Translations under genes and position numbers: made by a program
Shown: positions 1 to 7,272 of the stretch, piece by piece
Layout of the letters: each line of letters begins with the position of its first letter
Position numbering within the stretch: the first letter of the stretch is position 1
The notes under the pieces: model-generated
Databases searched by the model: none
Told to the model about the DNA's origin: nothing
Seen by the model: only the letters and a program-made list of their open reading frames with translations
NCBI GenBank assembly: GCA_028716525.1
Contig: JAQUPQ010000012.1
Location: 1 to 64,000 of the forward strand
DNA: 64,000 nt
DNA from: Terriglobia bacterium
GTDB lineage: Bacteria; Acidobacteriota; Terriglobia; JAIQFV01
Reading direction: 5' to 3'

Positions 1-302
1 CCGCCGCCCACCGTGGTCAGCTTCGGGAATGACGCCTTCGTGTCCGCGCCGCTGCAATTGAGCCCGCCGCCCACCGTGGTCAGCTTCGGGAATGACGCCT
101 TCGTGTCCGCGCCGCTGCAATAGAGCCAGCCGCCCACCGTGGTCAGCTTCGGGAATGACGCCTTCGTGTCCGCGCCGCTGCAATAGAGCCCGCCGCCCAC
201 CGTGGTCAGCTTCGGGAATGACGCCTTCGTGTCCGCGCCGCTGCAATAGAGCCAGCCGCCCACCGTGGTCAGCTTCGGGAATGACGCCTTCGTGTCCGCG
301 CC
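1..302 (-). repeat. 63-bp tandem repeat array (coding)
   Basis: Consecutive 63-bp units are nearly identical at the DNA level; for example the motif tagag recurs at 121 and 184. They encode the 21-residue repeats of the partial gene at the left edge. Such nearly identical repeats allow unit gain or loss by recombination or slippage and may be collapsed in assemblies. Confidence 0.9.
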
Positions 303-395
303 GCTGCAATTGAGCCAGCCGGTTATCTCCTCGACATCCGAGTAATCCACGGACGGGTTGTAGGTGACATCGCCTTCGATTTTCGTTCGTTTCAT
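1..395 (-). CDS. 21-residue LRR-like repeat protein, C-terminus beyond the left edge
   Basis: The gene starts at 395 with an AAGGAG-type site just upstream and runs off the window. The first 31 residues (MKRTKIEGDVTYNPSVDYSD...) are almost identical to those of the paralogue at 1184-2416. From residue 32 on it consists of near-perfect 21-residue units of the form GADTKASFPKLTTVGG-W/G-LYCS, about five inside the window, each encoded by 63 bp. The spacing of Leu, Val-Gly-Gly and Phe-Pro fits a beta-solenoid, LRR-like fold similar to the GTxITxLPxxLxVGG repeats of other phage and bacterial proteins. The function is unknown. The repeats differ from those of the paralogue (KASFPKL against RAAFPRL), so each array seems homogenised internally. 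Confidence 0.8.
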   Translation of the reverse strand, partial: MKRTKIEGDVTYNPSVDYSDVEEITGWLNCSGADTKASFPKLTTVGGWLYCSGADTKASFPKLTTVGGGLYCSGADTKASFPKLTTVGGWLYCSGADTKASFPKLTTVGGGLNCSGADTKASFPKLTTVGG

Positions 396-469
396 TTGTT
401 TCTCCTTTTGTTCTCACTCGGCTCCCCGTCCCGGAGTCGAAGCGGGCAGACCGGCGGGGAGGGTTGCTG

Positions 470-745
470 CTACTCGACCGGAACGGCCGTCGCGATGTCT
501 CCGATTTTTCCTTCCTCCTCGGTCTCGGCGGACTTCTTCAGGTCCTCGATTTCCGCACCCGCCATGTCGAGCTTTTCGGTCAACTCGGCGACCTCGGAGG
601 TCAATTTCGCGATCGTCACGTCGCGCTCCTCGCGCTGCTTCGTGAGATCCTTGTTCTTGGCGATAAGCGCAGCGATGTCCTTCGTCATCTGCGCCTTGCC
701 CTGTGTGGCCTTGTCGAGAAGCTTGTTCGTCCTCGTAACGCTCAT
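470..745 (-). CDS. small coiled-coil protein
   Basis: The protein has 91 residues starting MSVTRTNKLLDK. The start at 745 is chosen because AAGGAGG lies five bases upstream; an in-frame Met 15 codons earlier has no such site. Residues about 20-75 are highly charged with regular Leu/Ile spacing (IAALIAKNKDLTKQ..., LTSEVAELTEKLDMAG), predicting a long coiled coil, and the tail is acidic. It lies between the two repeat-protein genes in what looks like one operon. No family is recognised. Confidence 0.8.
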   Translation of the reverse strand: MSVTRTNKLLDKATQGKAQMTKDIAALIAKNKDLTKQREERDVTIAKLTSEVAELTEKLDMAGAEIEDLKKSAETEEEGKIGDIATAVPVE

Positions 746-799
746 TTCATCCTCCTTGTCACATGGCCGTTTGTGTTTCGAACACTTCAACCCAACCCA

Positions 800-946
800 T
801 CAGAACGTCGGCGGCCTCCTCACGCGCGACGCCTCCCACTTCGCCGCAGCGCGCTCGCACCGCTGCCGCCACGCCCTCTCGAACTCGTCTGCCGACCGCT
901 CGCGGTCGGAGTCGGTCAGCACCACCTTGTACAGCTTGCGTCCCAT
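800..946 (-). CDS. 48-residue basic protein
   Basis: This short gene starts ATG at 946 behind AAGGAGG and ends TGA at 800. The product MGRKLYKVVLTDSDRERSAD... is Arg-rich and probably helical, with no Cys cluster or membrane segment. Support comes from the strong ribosome-binding site and from the fit between its neighbours. No function can be assigned. Confidence 0.65.
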   Translation of the reverse strand: MGRKLYKVVLTDSDRERSADEFERAWRQRCERAAAKWEASRVRRPPTF

Positions 947-965
947 CGTTCAGACCTCCTTCTTT

Positions 966-1154
966 CTACTCTCCCGCCAGGGAGCGCAGCGCCACGATGT
1001 TCGCCGCGAACAACTCGATCGCCTCGTACAGCACGGCCGCGCTTTCGTCGGACTGGAGCTTGTACACCTCTACCGTGCCCAGCTTGGCCACCGCCTCTTC
1101 GGAGTTCTTGCGAATCAGGTCTAGCGTCTCGACGACTTGCAGGTAGGTCATCAT
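966..1154 (-). CDS. small helical hypothetical protein
   Basis: The product has 62 residues starting MMTYLQVVETLDLIRKN. The start at 1154 has an AAGGAGA site six bases upstream; a longer frame upstream is a shadow of the next gene. The sequence is mostly helical and acidic, with Leu/Val spacing that could form a helix pair. It sits between the 48-residue gene and the 21-residue-repeat gene. No homologue is recognised. Confidence 0.7.
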   Translation of the reverse strand: MMTYLQVVETLDLIRKNSEEAVAKLGTVEVYKLQSDESAAVLYEAIELFAANIVALRSLAGE

Positions 1155-1183
1155 GGTGATTCTCCTTTTCGTAGGGCTCTGCT

Positions 1184-2416
1184 CTAATTCTTGAAAAACG
1201 CCGCGTACACCTCGTGACCGTACTGCCCTCGCGTGAGGTTGATAACCTCCTGCACGGTGTACCGCGCTCTCAGCCCACCCTGACCCTGCACGAACGCGCG
1301 CACCCCCGCTTCGCACGCACCCGTTATCACTCGGTAACTCGCGATGGCCTCTTTGCCCGTGATTTTGCGATCCAGCTTCCACCCGGCGTACGCGCTCTTG
1401 TCGCGCTGGCTGACCTTGTACAGCAGCGATTCGCGCGCCTCTTTGATCGTGTCGCCGTGCGAATACGTGCCGTCGGACTCGATGCAGTACGTGACCTTCG
1501 TCTTCCCGACGACGCGGATTCGGTGAACCTTCGCGCCACCACGCAGATCCCGAGTGCTAACGATCTCAGACAGAATGTCGTCGGCGAACAGGAAGCCCTT
1601 GCGCCGAAACGCGCGGCCGACACGAGCGCGAGCAACGGCATCTCCGCACTCTTTCTTCGTCAGCCTCGGGAACGCCGCACGCGTGTCCGCGCCGCAGCAA
1701 TAGAGCCCACCGCCCACCGTGCTCAGCCTCGGGAACGCCGCACGCGTGTCCGCGCCGCGGCAATCGAGCCAGCCGCCCACCGTGCTCAGCCTCGGGAACG
1801 CCGCCTTCGTGTCCGCGCCGTAGCAATCGAGCGAGCCGCCCACCGTGCTCAGCCTCGGGAACGCCGCCTTCGTGTCCGCGCCGTAGCAATCGAGCGAGCC
1901 GCCCACCGTGCTCAGCCTCGGGAACGCCGCACGCGTGTCCGCGCCGTAGCAATAGAGCGAGCCGCCCACCGTGCTCAGCCTCGGGAACGCCGCACGCGTG
2001 TCCGCGCCGCGGCAATCGAGCCAGCCGCCCACTGTGGTCAGTCGCGGGAACGCCGCCTTCGTGTCCGCACCGCGGCAATAGAGCGAGCCGCCCACCGTGC
2101 TCAGCCTCGGGAACGCCGCACGCGTGTCCGCGCCGCGGCAATCGAGCCAGCCGCCCACTGTGGTCAGTCGCGGGAACGCCGCCTTCGTGTCCGCACCGCG
2201 GCAATAGAGCGAGCCGCCCACCGTGCTCAGCCTCGGGAACGCCGCACGCGTGTCCGCGCCGTAGCAATAGAGCGAGCCGCCCACCGTGCTCAGCCTCGGG
2301 AACGCCGCACGCGTGTCCGCGCCGTAGCAATCGAGCCCACCGGTAATCTCCTCCACCTCCGAATAATCCACGGACGGGTTGTAGGTGACATCGCCTTCAA
2401 TTTTCGTTCGTTTCAT
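1184..2416 (-). CDS. 21-residue LRR-like repeat protein, complete paralogue
   Basis: The protein has 410 residues and an AAGGAG site before ATG 2416. Residues 1-31 match the partial gene at the left edge. Residues 32-252 hold eleven units of the form GADTRAAFPRLSTVGGSLYCY, the last truncated, with variation at the residues around L-Y/D-C. The C-terminal 155 residues are non-repetitive and contain YRVITGACEAGVRAFVQ and LTRGQYGHEVYAAFF, resembling a conserved tail I recall from other phage proteins that carry VGGSL-type repeats. There is no signal peptide or membrane segment, so it is probably cytoplasmic. A binding scaffold is likely; the target is unknown. Confidence 0.85.
   Translation of the reverse strand: MKRTKIEGDVTYNPSVDYSEVEEITGGLDCYGADTRAAFPRLSTVGGSLYCYGADTRAAFPRLSTVGGSLYCRGADTKAAFPRLTTVGGWLDCRGADTRAAFPRLSTVGGSLYCRGADTKAAFPRLTTVGGWLDCRGADTRAAFPRLSTVGGSLYCYGADTRAAFPRLSTVGGSLDCYGADTKAAFPRLSTVGGSLDCYGADTKAAFPRLSTVGGWLDCRGADTRAAFPRLSTVGGGLYCCGADTRAAFPRLTKKECGDAVARARVGRAFRRKGFLFADDILSEIVSTRDLRGGAKVHRIRVVGKTKVTYCIESDGTYSHGDTIKEARESLLYKVSQRDKSAYAGWKLDRKITGKEAIASYRVITGACEAGVRAFVQGQGGLRARYTVQEVINLTRGQYGHEVYAAFFKN
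1661..2323 (-). repeat. eleven 63-bp tandem repeats (coding)
   Basis: These are the DNA repeats encoding residues 32-252 of the 410-residue protein. Unit types (SLYCY, SLYCR, WLDCR, SLDCY, GLYCC endings) alternate, and a two-unit block SLYCR-WLDCR occurs twice in succession, indicating duplication of pairs of units rather than single units only. Confidence 0.9.
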
Positions 2417-2461
2417 TTGTTTCTCCTTTTTGTTCTGACTCGGACAACCGGACTCGTCATC

Positions 2462-2896
2462 TCAGTAGAGACAATTCGGGCACACTTCCTCTTGTGTAGT
2501 CGTTCCGTCGTGCTGCGGAAGCGTCGTCAATACGCACGTCGCACCACAGCGAGAGCAGACGGTTGCCTCGCTCATACTCGAACAACCGTCCGCATGCCCC
2601 AACTCCGGCGCGTCCTCGTGGTAGTCCTTCCCGCACTCGTCACAGTGGCGAACCTCGGCGAGACCCGCGATGAATTTGTCGCGCATCTCGGAGATGTCGT
2701 CCGATATCCACTGTTCGACGTCGCCAACGGTCTCGCCGGAGTCCTGTTCGAGAACATCGAGCCGTTCCCGCGCCCACAGTTCGAAACTCGGGCGTATCTC
2801 GTCGGCCAGCTTCTCGCACGCCGACTCGAACGTCTCAGCCTCGCTCTCGAACGGGCCGCAGTCTCCAAACGCCGGGTTGTTGTTGTAAATCTTCAT
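2462..2896 (-). CDS. zinc-ribbon-like hypothetical protein
   Basis: The protein has 144 residues, with AAGGAG well placed before ATG 2896. The N-terminal 85 residues are acidic and helical. The C-terminal part carries HCDECGKDYHED, a further Cys, CSRCGATC and CPNC, enough Cys/His for two zinc sites. It belongs to the leftmost small-gene operon, downstream of the promoter at 3364-3392. No enzyme motif is visible. Confidence 0.75.
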   Translation of the reverse strand: MKIYNNNPAFGDCGPFESEAETFESACEKLADEIRPSFELWARERLDVLEQDSGETVGDVEQWISDDISEMRDKFIAGLAEVRHCDECGKDYHEDAPELGHADGCSSMSEATVCSRCGATCVLTTLPQHDGTTTQEEVCPNCLY

Positions 2897-2925
2897 CTGC
2901 TTTTCTCCTTTTTGCTGTCCCCTGC

Positions 2926-3357
2926 TTACACTTCTACCGCACCGACCAACAGATACTCCCCATCCGACCCGTGGCGCTCAATCAACCATCCTGCGACGCG
3001 GACGCGCTCTTTCGATCCGTTGAACATCGCGTGGGTGCCGTCGCCGCGCGCGGGCATCCCGTCGATGGACATCATGGACACGCCCGGCTCCTGGCAATTG
3101 TCGCGGAAATTGTGCGAGCAACCACACTCGGGAACGCGGCCGAATCTCCAACCCTCAACCCAACGCGGCATCTCGTGGCCGTAAAACCCAGCCTGCCAGC
3201 ACGCGGACGCAACCGGCATCGACGCGATTTCGGCGAGCAACCCACCGCCCCAAACCTCAGCCTCGGCGGCCTCGTGCTCGGAGCGGTACATCTCACGGCA
3301 ACGCTGCCCGTCGGCGTAGGCCGTTTGCATCCGCGTCGTTGGTGTCCGTGTCTCCAT
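2926..3357 (-). CDS. hypothetical protein, probably translated from a leaderless transcript
   Basis: The protein has 143 residues starting METRTPTTRM. The -10 hexamer of a strong promoter lies at 3364-3369, so the predicted transcript begins at or within a base of the ATG at 3357, leaving no room for a ribosome-binding site; the only later in-frame Met candidate (Met10) has none either. It contains scattered Cys (PECGCSHNFRDNC) and many Gly/Arg. First gene of the leftmost operon. No family recognised. Confidence 0.7.
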   Translation of the reverse strand: METRTPTTRMQTAYADGQRCREMYRSEHEAAEAEVWGGGLLAEIASMPVASACWQAGFYGHEMPRWVEGWRFGRVPECGCSHNFRDNCQEPGVSMMSIDGMPARGDGTHAMFNGSKERVRVAGWLIERHGSDGEYLLVGAVEV

Positions 3358-3363
3358 GTACTA

Positions 3364-3392
3364 AATATAGCGCCTGCCGTTGCCCGTGTCAA
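3364..3392 (-). promoter_or_regulatory. sigma70-type promoter, near consensus
   Basis: On the minus strand TTGACA (3387-3392) and TATATT (3364-3369) are separated by exactly 17 bp. A-rich tracts upstream, about 3400-3430, could act as an UP element. The predicted start falls on the ATG at 3357. It would drive the leftmost genes. Confidence 0.8.
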
Positions 3393-3492
3393 GCAAGAAT
3401 CGCAACTATTTTCACTTTTTTTTCTAGCCCCTAAAACCCGCGTAGTTATTGAGCCGTAGCGATTTCGAGCACGAAAAACGACCGGGAAAGCG

Positions 3493-4146
3493 TTATTTTT
3501 TGAACCGCTCCGGTACTATCTGGCGCTCCGCGTATGCCTTGCACTCGTCCGCCGTCCACTCCGAGAAGTTGAGCTTCTGCGGCGCGTCCACCGTCCCGGT
3601 CAGCGAATCCGCCTCGCCCATCGTGAGGAGCGCGGCGCGGAGTAGCGTGTTGTGCGCGTCGACAACCTTCGTCAACGAGAACTCCTTGCTCATGACGACC
3701 ATCTCCGCCGGGAGCTCCCCCGACTGGACCTTGGTCGCCATCTCCCGCACCCCGCGCTGGTGAATCGCCAGCCCAGCCGCCGTAGTACGCAGGCCCTCGG
3801 TCAAGACCTTCAACTGCTCCGAGCGCCACTTCGCCGTCCCGTGGTCGTTCAAGTCGGCAACCATGCCCTGAATCGCACGCAACCGCCCCGCGAGCTGTAC
3901 GAACCCCACGGCTGGCCAAGCGGGGCCGTCGCAGTACCACTTTGCCACCGGAAGCCTGACCCCCGCTGCCTTCCCCGCCTTCCGATAGTCCGGTTCGTCC
4001 TGATACGCCCGCCAAAGGGCGTTGTACATGTCAACCGTTATCATCGGCGGCTTAACCCACTTTTGCTCTTTCTTCTTGCTGGGTTGCCGTTTCGGCTCGT
4101 CTTCATCGTCCCCGGCGGGAGACTCGTCTAATTCATCGGTGGTCAT
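3493..4146 (-). CDS. helix-turn-helix-like DNA-binding candidate
   Basis: The protein has 217 residues. After an acidic and Lys-rich N-terminus, residues about 37-75 (YNALWRAYQDEPDYRKAGKAAGV...) look like a helix-turn-helix of the kind found in terminase small subunits and phage regulators. The rest is helical. ATG 4146 overlaps the previous stop as ATGA. The location among early genes, far from the head genes, argues against terminase but does not exclude it. Confidence 0.65.
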   Translation of the reverse strand: MTTDELDESPAGDDEDEPKRQPSKKKEQKWVKPPMITVDMYNALWRAYQDEPDYRKAGKAAGVRLPVAKWYCDGPAWPAVGFVQLAGRLRAIQGMVADLNDHGTAKWRSEQLKVLTEGLRTTAAGLAIHQRGVREMATKVQSGELPAEMVVMSKEFSLTKVVDAHNTLLRAALLTMGEADSLTGTVDAPQKLNFSEWTADECKAYAERQIVPERFKK

Positions 4147-4523
4147 TCGGTCACTTCCTTCTCTCGCGCCCGCTTGAGCCGAGCCTTGACGCGCCTCTCC
4201 TCTTCTTTGAGTTGCGCGATTTGCTTTTCCAGTGCCTTCCGCTGTTCTCGAACGTCAACGAACCGCATCTCTCCGCGAGCGAATTTCATAAGAACATCGA
4301 TGGGGTCCAGTCGCACGCCGCACTTCCTGCATTCAACGGTGCGCGCGTTGTCGTCAACCGAAACCCCACTGTTGTGGAAGCAGTACGGATGGTCTGGATT
4401 TCGATGGATGGTCAGCATGGGCTCGCCGTTTACGTTCCACCGCTTCACCTCGACAAGCTCACCACCGGGTGGCTCCTCGGACCCTGGCGTCGGGACCGTG
4501 AACATTATCCCGTCATCACCCAT
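4143..4523 (-). CDS. zinc-binding protein with C-terminal coiled coil
   Basis: The protein has 126 residues. ATG 4523 is chosen for GGAAGGAG upstream; a longer frame begins inside the preceding gene. It carries PYCFHNSGVSVDDNARTVEC followed by RKCG, a C/H-C-C cluster that probably binds zinc, and then a strongly charged C-terminal helix (residues 85-126, REQRKALEKQIAQLKEE...). It is coupled to the next gene by ATGA. Function unknown. Confidence 0.75.
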   Translation of the reverse strand: MGDDGIMFTVPTPGSEEPPGGELVEVKRWNVNGEPMLTIHRNPDHPYCFHNSGVSVDDNARTVECRKCGVRLDPIDVLMKFARGEMRFVDVREQRKALEKQIAQLKEEERRVKARLKRAREKEVTE

Positions 4524-4734
4524 CGTGCGCTCCTTCCGTATCCCCTCTCGATTGCTCGGCTTTCTCAGCCACACCCGCCCCTCTTTCCATCGCCTGTCTG
4601 AGTATCAATCGGATGGTTGAGGCAACGCTCCTATTGAGTGCGCGTGCGAGCGAACGTAAATTTTCGACGTCGGTCGTTCGCAGGCTAATGCTGAATTTGT
4701 TTCCATATTCCGATGTTTCGCGTGGCGTTTTCAC
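4516..4734 (-). CDS. ribbon-helix-helix DNA-binding protein
   Basis: The protein has 72 residues. The segment NKFSISLRTTDVENLRSLAR... followed by NRSVASTIRLILRQAM has the beta-strand plus two-helix layout of Arc/CopG-type ribbon-helix-helix regulators, which bind DNA as dimers. The start is GTG at 4734, which coincides with the transcript start predicted from the promoter at 4741-4770, and no ribosome-binding site is present. A regulator placed directly after its own promoter suggests autoregulation. Confidence 0.75.
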   Translation of the reverse strand: MKTPRETSEYGNKFSISLRTTDVENLRSLARALNRSVASTIRLILRQAMERGAGVAEKAEQSRGDTEGAHDG

Positions 4735-4740
4735 ACATCA

Positions 4741-4770
4741 ATCATGGGGCTCGCGGGTGGCGGTTGTCAA
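4741..4770 (-). promoter_or_regulatory. sigma70-type promoter
   Basis: On the minus strand TTGACA (4765-4770) and CATGAT (4741-4746) are 18 bp apart. The -35 box overlaps the stop codon of the upstream gene. The predicted start is at 4734-4735, on the GTG of the ribbon-helix-helix gene. Confidence 0.6.
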
Positions 4771-5189
4771 GCGGTTCTCGGTCCCGGCCTCGCTCCGCCG
4801 TCCCCGTCGTTGTCGGATTCCACCCAATGCCCGAGTAGACAATCTCCCGGCATGTCGCACGCGCACGGGGCCAGCCCCTTCGCGACACAACAACCGCACC
4901 CCTCACCGTCGTCAGAACGGTACAGAGCGTCGTAACCGTTGCGGGCCATGTAGTCTCGGACGGCATCGATGACGGTGGGCTTGCCACGTGGCGTCGCCTG
5001 TGCGAAGTATTCTGGCTTCTGCGGCCGGTCGTTCACTACGGCGCGCACGATGTCCCCGGCTTCTGCCACAACCAGTGCGGGCTCCCACTCGACGCCTTCC
5101 AGGTCGTTCAGTTTGGTGAGCAACGCCGGGAGTCCGCCCTTGACGCGCTCGTTCCGGAACGTGACCTGTGGCTTGCTGTAATCAGGCAT
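4767..5189 (-). CDS. Cys-rich hypothetical protein
   Basis: The protein has 140 residues starting MPDYSKPQVTFRNERV; the start at 5189 follows an AGAGGA site. The N-terminal part up to about residue 95 is a mixed alpha/beta sequence. It ends with GCGCCVAKGLAPCACDMPGDC, a dense Cys cluster that may bind a metal. It overlaps the upstream zinc-ribbon gene by eight bases. No family recognised. Confidence 0.75.
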   Translation of the reverse strand: MPDYSKPQVTFRNERVKGGLPALLTKLNDLEGVEWEPALVVAEAGDIVRAVVNDRPQKPEYFAQATPRGKPTVIDAVRDYMARNGYDALYRSDDGEGCGCCVAKGLAPCACDMPGDCLLGHWVESDNDGDGGARPGPRTA

Positions 5190-5415
5190 CGGCGTTGTCC
5201 TCTCGCGGTCCCCCGCAGTTTCCGCACCGCTCGCCCCGGATGGCTGCACCGCAATACGAGCACTTCCACCGCGCACCGAATGCTTCAGCCGCTTCTCGCA
5301 TGGTCATACCGGCCTTGCGCCATGCGTTCGCCATCGAGGTCGGTTGCGCCTTGGGCGGCTCCGGTCGTTCGATTTCGTCCTCTACAGCCTGCGCTCGTTT
5401 CAGCCAAGTGGGCAT
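5182..5415 (-). CDS. small zinc-ribbon protein
   Basis: The protein has 77 residues. It ends in a clear four-Cys ribbon, WKCSYCGAAIRGERCGNCGG (residues 50-69), preceded by a short helical segment (MTMREAAEAFGAR) that looks like a helix-turn-helix half. The start codon directly follows the TAG of the upstream gene. It could bind nucleic acid or a protein partner. Confidence 0.75.
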   Translation of the reverse strand: MPTWLKRAQAVEDEIERPEPPKAQPTSMANAWRKAGMTMREAAEAFGARWKCSYCGAAIRGERCGNCGGPREDNADA

Positions 5416-5712
5416 CTAGTCGCCCCCTCCCATCATGTTGCCGTCCTTGTCGACGATGCCGAGCGCAACCGGGTCGAAAAACTGGATAGCTCCGCAGTGA
5501 CAACCCATGATGACGAGCAGGAAAGTCCCTTCGGAGGCTGCCCCATAGCTCACGTCGTTGAACCGACGGATATCAGTGAACCCCTTGAATCTCCACAACA
5601 GTGAAGCCTTTACATCAACACCACAACCACAAGACGGACATCCACAGCCACGGCAATTCTTTCGCCCAGCCTCAACCTTTTCCTCAATAAAAGCGATCTG
5701 CTTCGGCGTCAT
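5416..5712 (-). CDS. Cys-rich hypothetical protein
   Basis: The protein has 98 residues starting MTPKQIAFIEEKVEAGRKN. Its central CRGCGCPSCGCG and a later CHCG form a likely metal site. The start at 5712 overlaps the upstream stop; the frame extends further upstream only as an overlap. The sequence is slightly less GC-rich than its neighbours. Function unknown. Confidence 0.7.
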   Translation of the reverse strand: MTPKQIAFIEEKVEAGRKNCRGCGCPSCGCGVDVKASLLWRFKGFTDIRRFNDVSYGAASEGTFLLVIMGCHCGAIQFFDPVALGIVDKDGNMMGGGD

Positions 5713-6269
5713 TCTCCCACCTTCCCAAACACCTCGCAAAGCCGCTTGTGCTCCGCGAAGAGTTCCGTGATTCGGTCCTGTCGCTCCATCCACTCGGGTC
5801 CGCTCAACCCCTGGCACTCCGCGATGAGGCGCTGTGTCTCGGCCGAGTTCGTCTCGATGATGCGATAGGAACGGGCCGCCCGAATTTCAACGAGCATCTT
5901 AGCGACAGACCTCGCGTCGTGAGACTTTGACAGCCCGGTCTCGATGTCCGCGAGCGCGAAAGTCTCGCCTCGCTTGGCTAGGCACACGGTCCTCCCGTAC
6001 CTTCTTGCGCCGATTTTATCTATCTTTTGCGCCGCACAGATGGTCGTGACTACCAGTTCTCCGTCTGACTGAAATTCGATAAGACAACTGCCCCTCGGTC
6101 CGCATACGAGAACTCGGCACCTCTGTACATATCTCTCCGGCAGACGTGCCGTCCAAGCCCATACACGGTCAAACGGAATTTCCGAGATGAGTTTTGCCGA
6201 AGGCTTTCGATGCCGGTACGTTGTTCCATCCGCATTTCGGATGCTTCGGTTCTGGCACTGGAAGGGCAC
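5709..6269 (-). CDS. hypothetical protein
   Basis: The protein has 186 residues with a GTG start at 6269, the only start available after an in-frame stop at the end of the upstream gene. The N-terminal 100 residues alternate beta-type segments with Cys and Arg (RVLVCGPRGSCLIEF); the C-terminal 80 residues are helical and charged. The ribosome-binding site is weak, so translation may depend on termination of the upstream DUF5131 gene 12 bases away. No family recognised. Confidence 0.7.
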   Translation of the reverse strand: MPFQCQNRSIRNADGTTYRHRKPSAKLISEIPFDRVWAWTARLPERYVQRCRVLVCGPRGSCLIEFQSDGELVVTTICAAQKIDKIGARRYGRTVCLAKRGETFALADIETGLSKSHDARSVAKMLVEIRAARSYRIIETNSAETQRLIAECQGLSGPEWMERQDRITELFAEHKRLCEVFGKVGE

Positions 6270-6281
6270 CGTAGAAGACTT

Positions 6282-7163
6282 TCACGCGGGGCCTGCTTTC
6301 TTCGGGTATTCGCGGGGCCATTCTCCGCCCTGACATCTCACTGACTTCGCGATGGAGTCCTTAACAAAACATGGGATTCCGTTGCCACGACACCACTCAA
6401 CGATTTTTACAACCGCATCCTCAAGTTTCTTCCGCTTCTCTTCCCACGCCTGTGGAGCGCCCGGACCCGTCTGTAGCCCCACCACAACCCACCCGAGCCC
6501 CCGCAAGGACTCCGGGTCTAGGTCGTCAAGCAACGGCTCTACGCTCGCCCACAATACGCTTGGACCGCGATGCCCACCGAGGACAGAAGGGTATCCCTGC
6601 TCTCGCATGACGCGCACTCGGTCCAGAAGTTCCGAGATGCGACCGGCATCCTCATTGCTCGTCACGGATACACCGAGGTGGACGTTCGACGGCCATCTCA
6701 CGTTGAGGTCAAGCAGGTCGGGGCGCTTCGTAAGAATTAAGCACGTGTGCCCGGCCGCGCCGACACGTTCGCACCACTTGGCCGTCCGATTTTGTACCTC
6801 TTTCGAGGTGACCGTCCAGTTTTCCTCCAGGTATGGCATCTCCGGCGCGGTCCCCTCAAAGCAGATGTCACCCATGCTCGATAGAAACACGCGGCGGGGT
6901 CGAACCGTGTAGCCCGCGTGCATCCCGCCGTGCCGGTACGTGGTCAGCCGCTCTTTCTCGCGCTCGTACACGTCGTTGTGAAAGGCTGGCGCGAACTCGT
7001 CACCACAGGCCGCCTTCGTCCGAGCGTAGACAGAGCCCTTGATTCCTCCGAGCCGCTTCGCCATGCGCCGGGCGTAACAGAAATGGCACGGCGTCCCTGT
7101 CGGACCCTTGCAGCCGGTCGCGAAGTTCACGGTTTCGTCGGTCCAGTCGATTTTTGATGCCAT
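6282..7163 (-). CDS. DUF5131 (phage Gp37/Gp68) family protein
   Basis: The protein has 293 residues starting MASKIDWTDETVNFATGC. It matches the Gp37/Gp68 (DUF5131) family found in phages and bacteria: an N-terminal IDWTD motif, then CKGPTGTPCHFCYARRMAKRLGG with a radical-SAM-like Cys arrangement, RRVFLSSMGDIC, ILTKRPDLL and WVVVGLQTGPGAP. The members are thought to be iron-sulfur enzymes, but no reaction is established. The start is set by GAGGTGG upstream, just after the promoter at 7184-7211. Confidence 0.85.
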   Translation of the reverse strand: MASKIDWTDETVNFATGCKGPTGTPCHFCYARRMAKRLGGIKGSVYARTKAACGDEFAPAFHNDVYEREKERLTTYRHGGMHAGYTVRPRRVFLSSMGDICFEGTAPEMPYLEENWTVTSKEVQNRTAKWCERVGAAGHTCLILTKRPDLLDLNVRWPSNVHLGVSVTSNEDAGRISELLDRVRVMREQGYPSVLGGHRGPSVLWASVEPLLDDLDPESLRGLGWVVVGLQTGPGAPQAWEEKRKKLEDAVVKIVEWCRGNGIPCFVKDSIAKSVRCQGGEWPREYPKKAGPA

Positions 7164-7183
7164 CCCCGTCCACCTCTTTGCCC

Positions 7184-7211
7184 ATTTTGCCCGTTTTCTT
7201 GCTAGTGTCAA
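7184..7211 (-). promoter_or_regulatory. probable sigma70-type promoter
   Basis: Minus-strand TTGACA (7206-7211) is 16 bp from CAAAAT (7184-7189). The predicted start near 7177 leaves a 14-base leader that contains the ribosome-binding site of the DUF5131 gene. An 8-bp inverted repeat (7223-7230 with 7247-7254) lies just upstream. Confidence 0.5.
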
Positions 7212-7222
7212 GCGACAGTCGC

Positions 7223-7254
7223 GAAGAAAACGACATGAACCGTGCATTTTCTTC
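7223..7254 (-). terminator. possible weak terminator (AT-rich hairpin)
   Basis: GAAGAAAA (7223-7230) and TTTTCTTC (7247-7254) form an 8-bp stem around a 16-base loop between the small membrane-protein gene and the promoter at 7184-7211. The U tract is inside the stem rather than after it, so termination efficiency is doubtful. Confidence 0.3.
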
Positions 7255-7272
7255 TACGGCCCGCACCGTTGC

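Noticed and set aside
1..302. CRISPR array suggested by regularly spaced repeats
   Set aside because: The 63-bp units are contiguous, nearly identical throughout, in frame and coding; there are no spacers.
1214..3184. Long plus-strand open frame of 656 codons across the repeat gene
   Set aside because: It is the complement of the 21-residue-repeat gene and its neighbours; Arg-rich composition, no ribosome-binding site, and the minus-strand genes have starts, sites and spacing that fit.
3394..3492. Terminator after the 217-residue gene
   Set aside because: There are A/T runs but no stable hairpin preceding them; the A-rich run is better read as an UP element.
3493..4146. Terminase small subunit
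   Set aside because: The helix-turn-helix-like start would suit it, but there is no large subunit nearby and head genes lie at the other end, so it was annotated only as a DNA-binding candidate.
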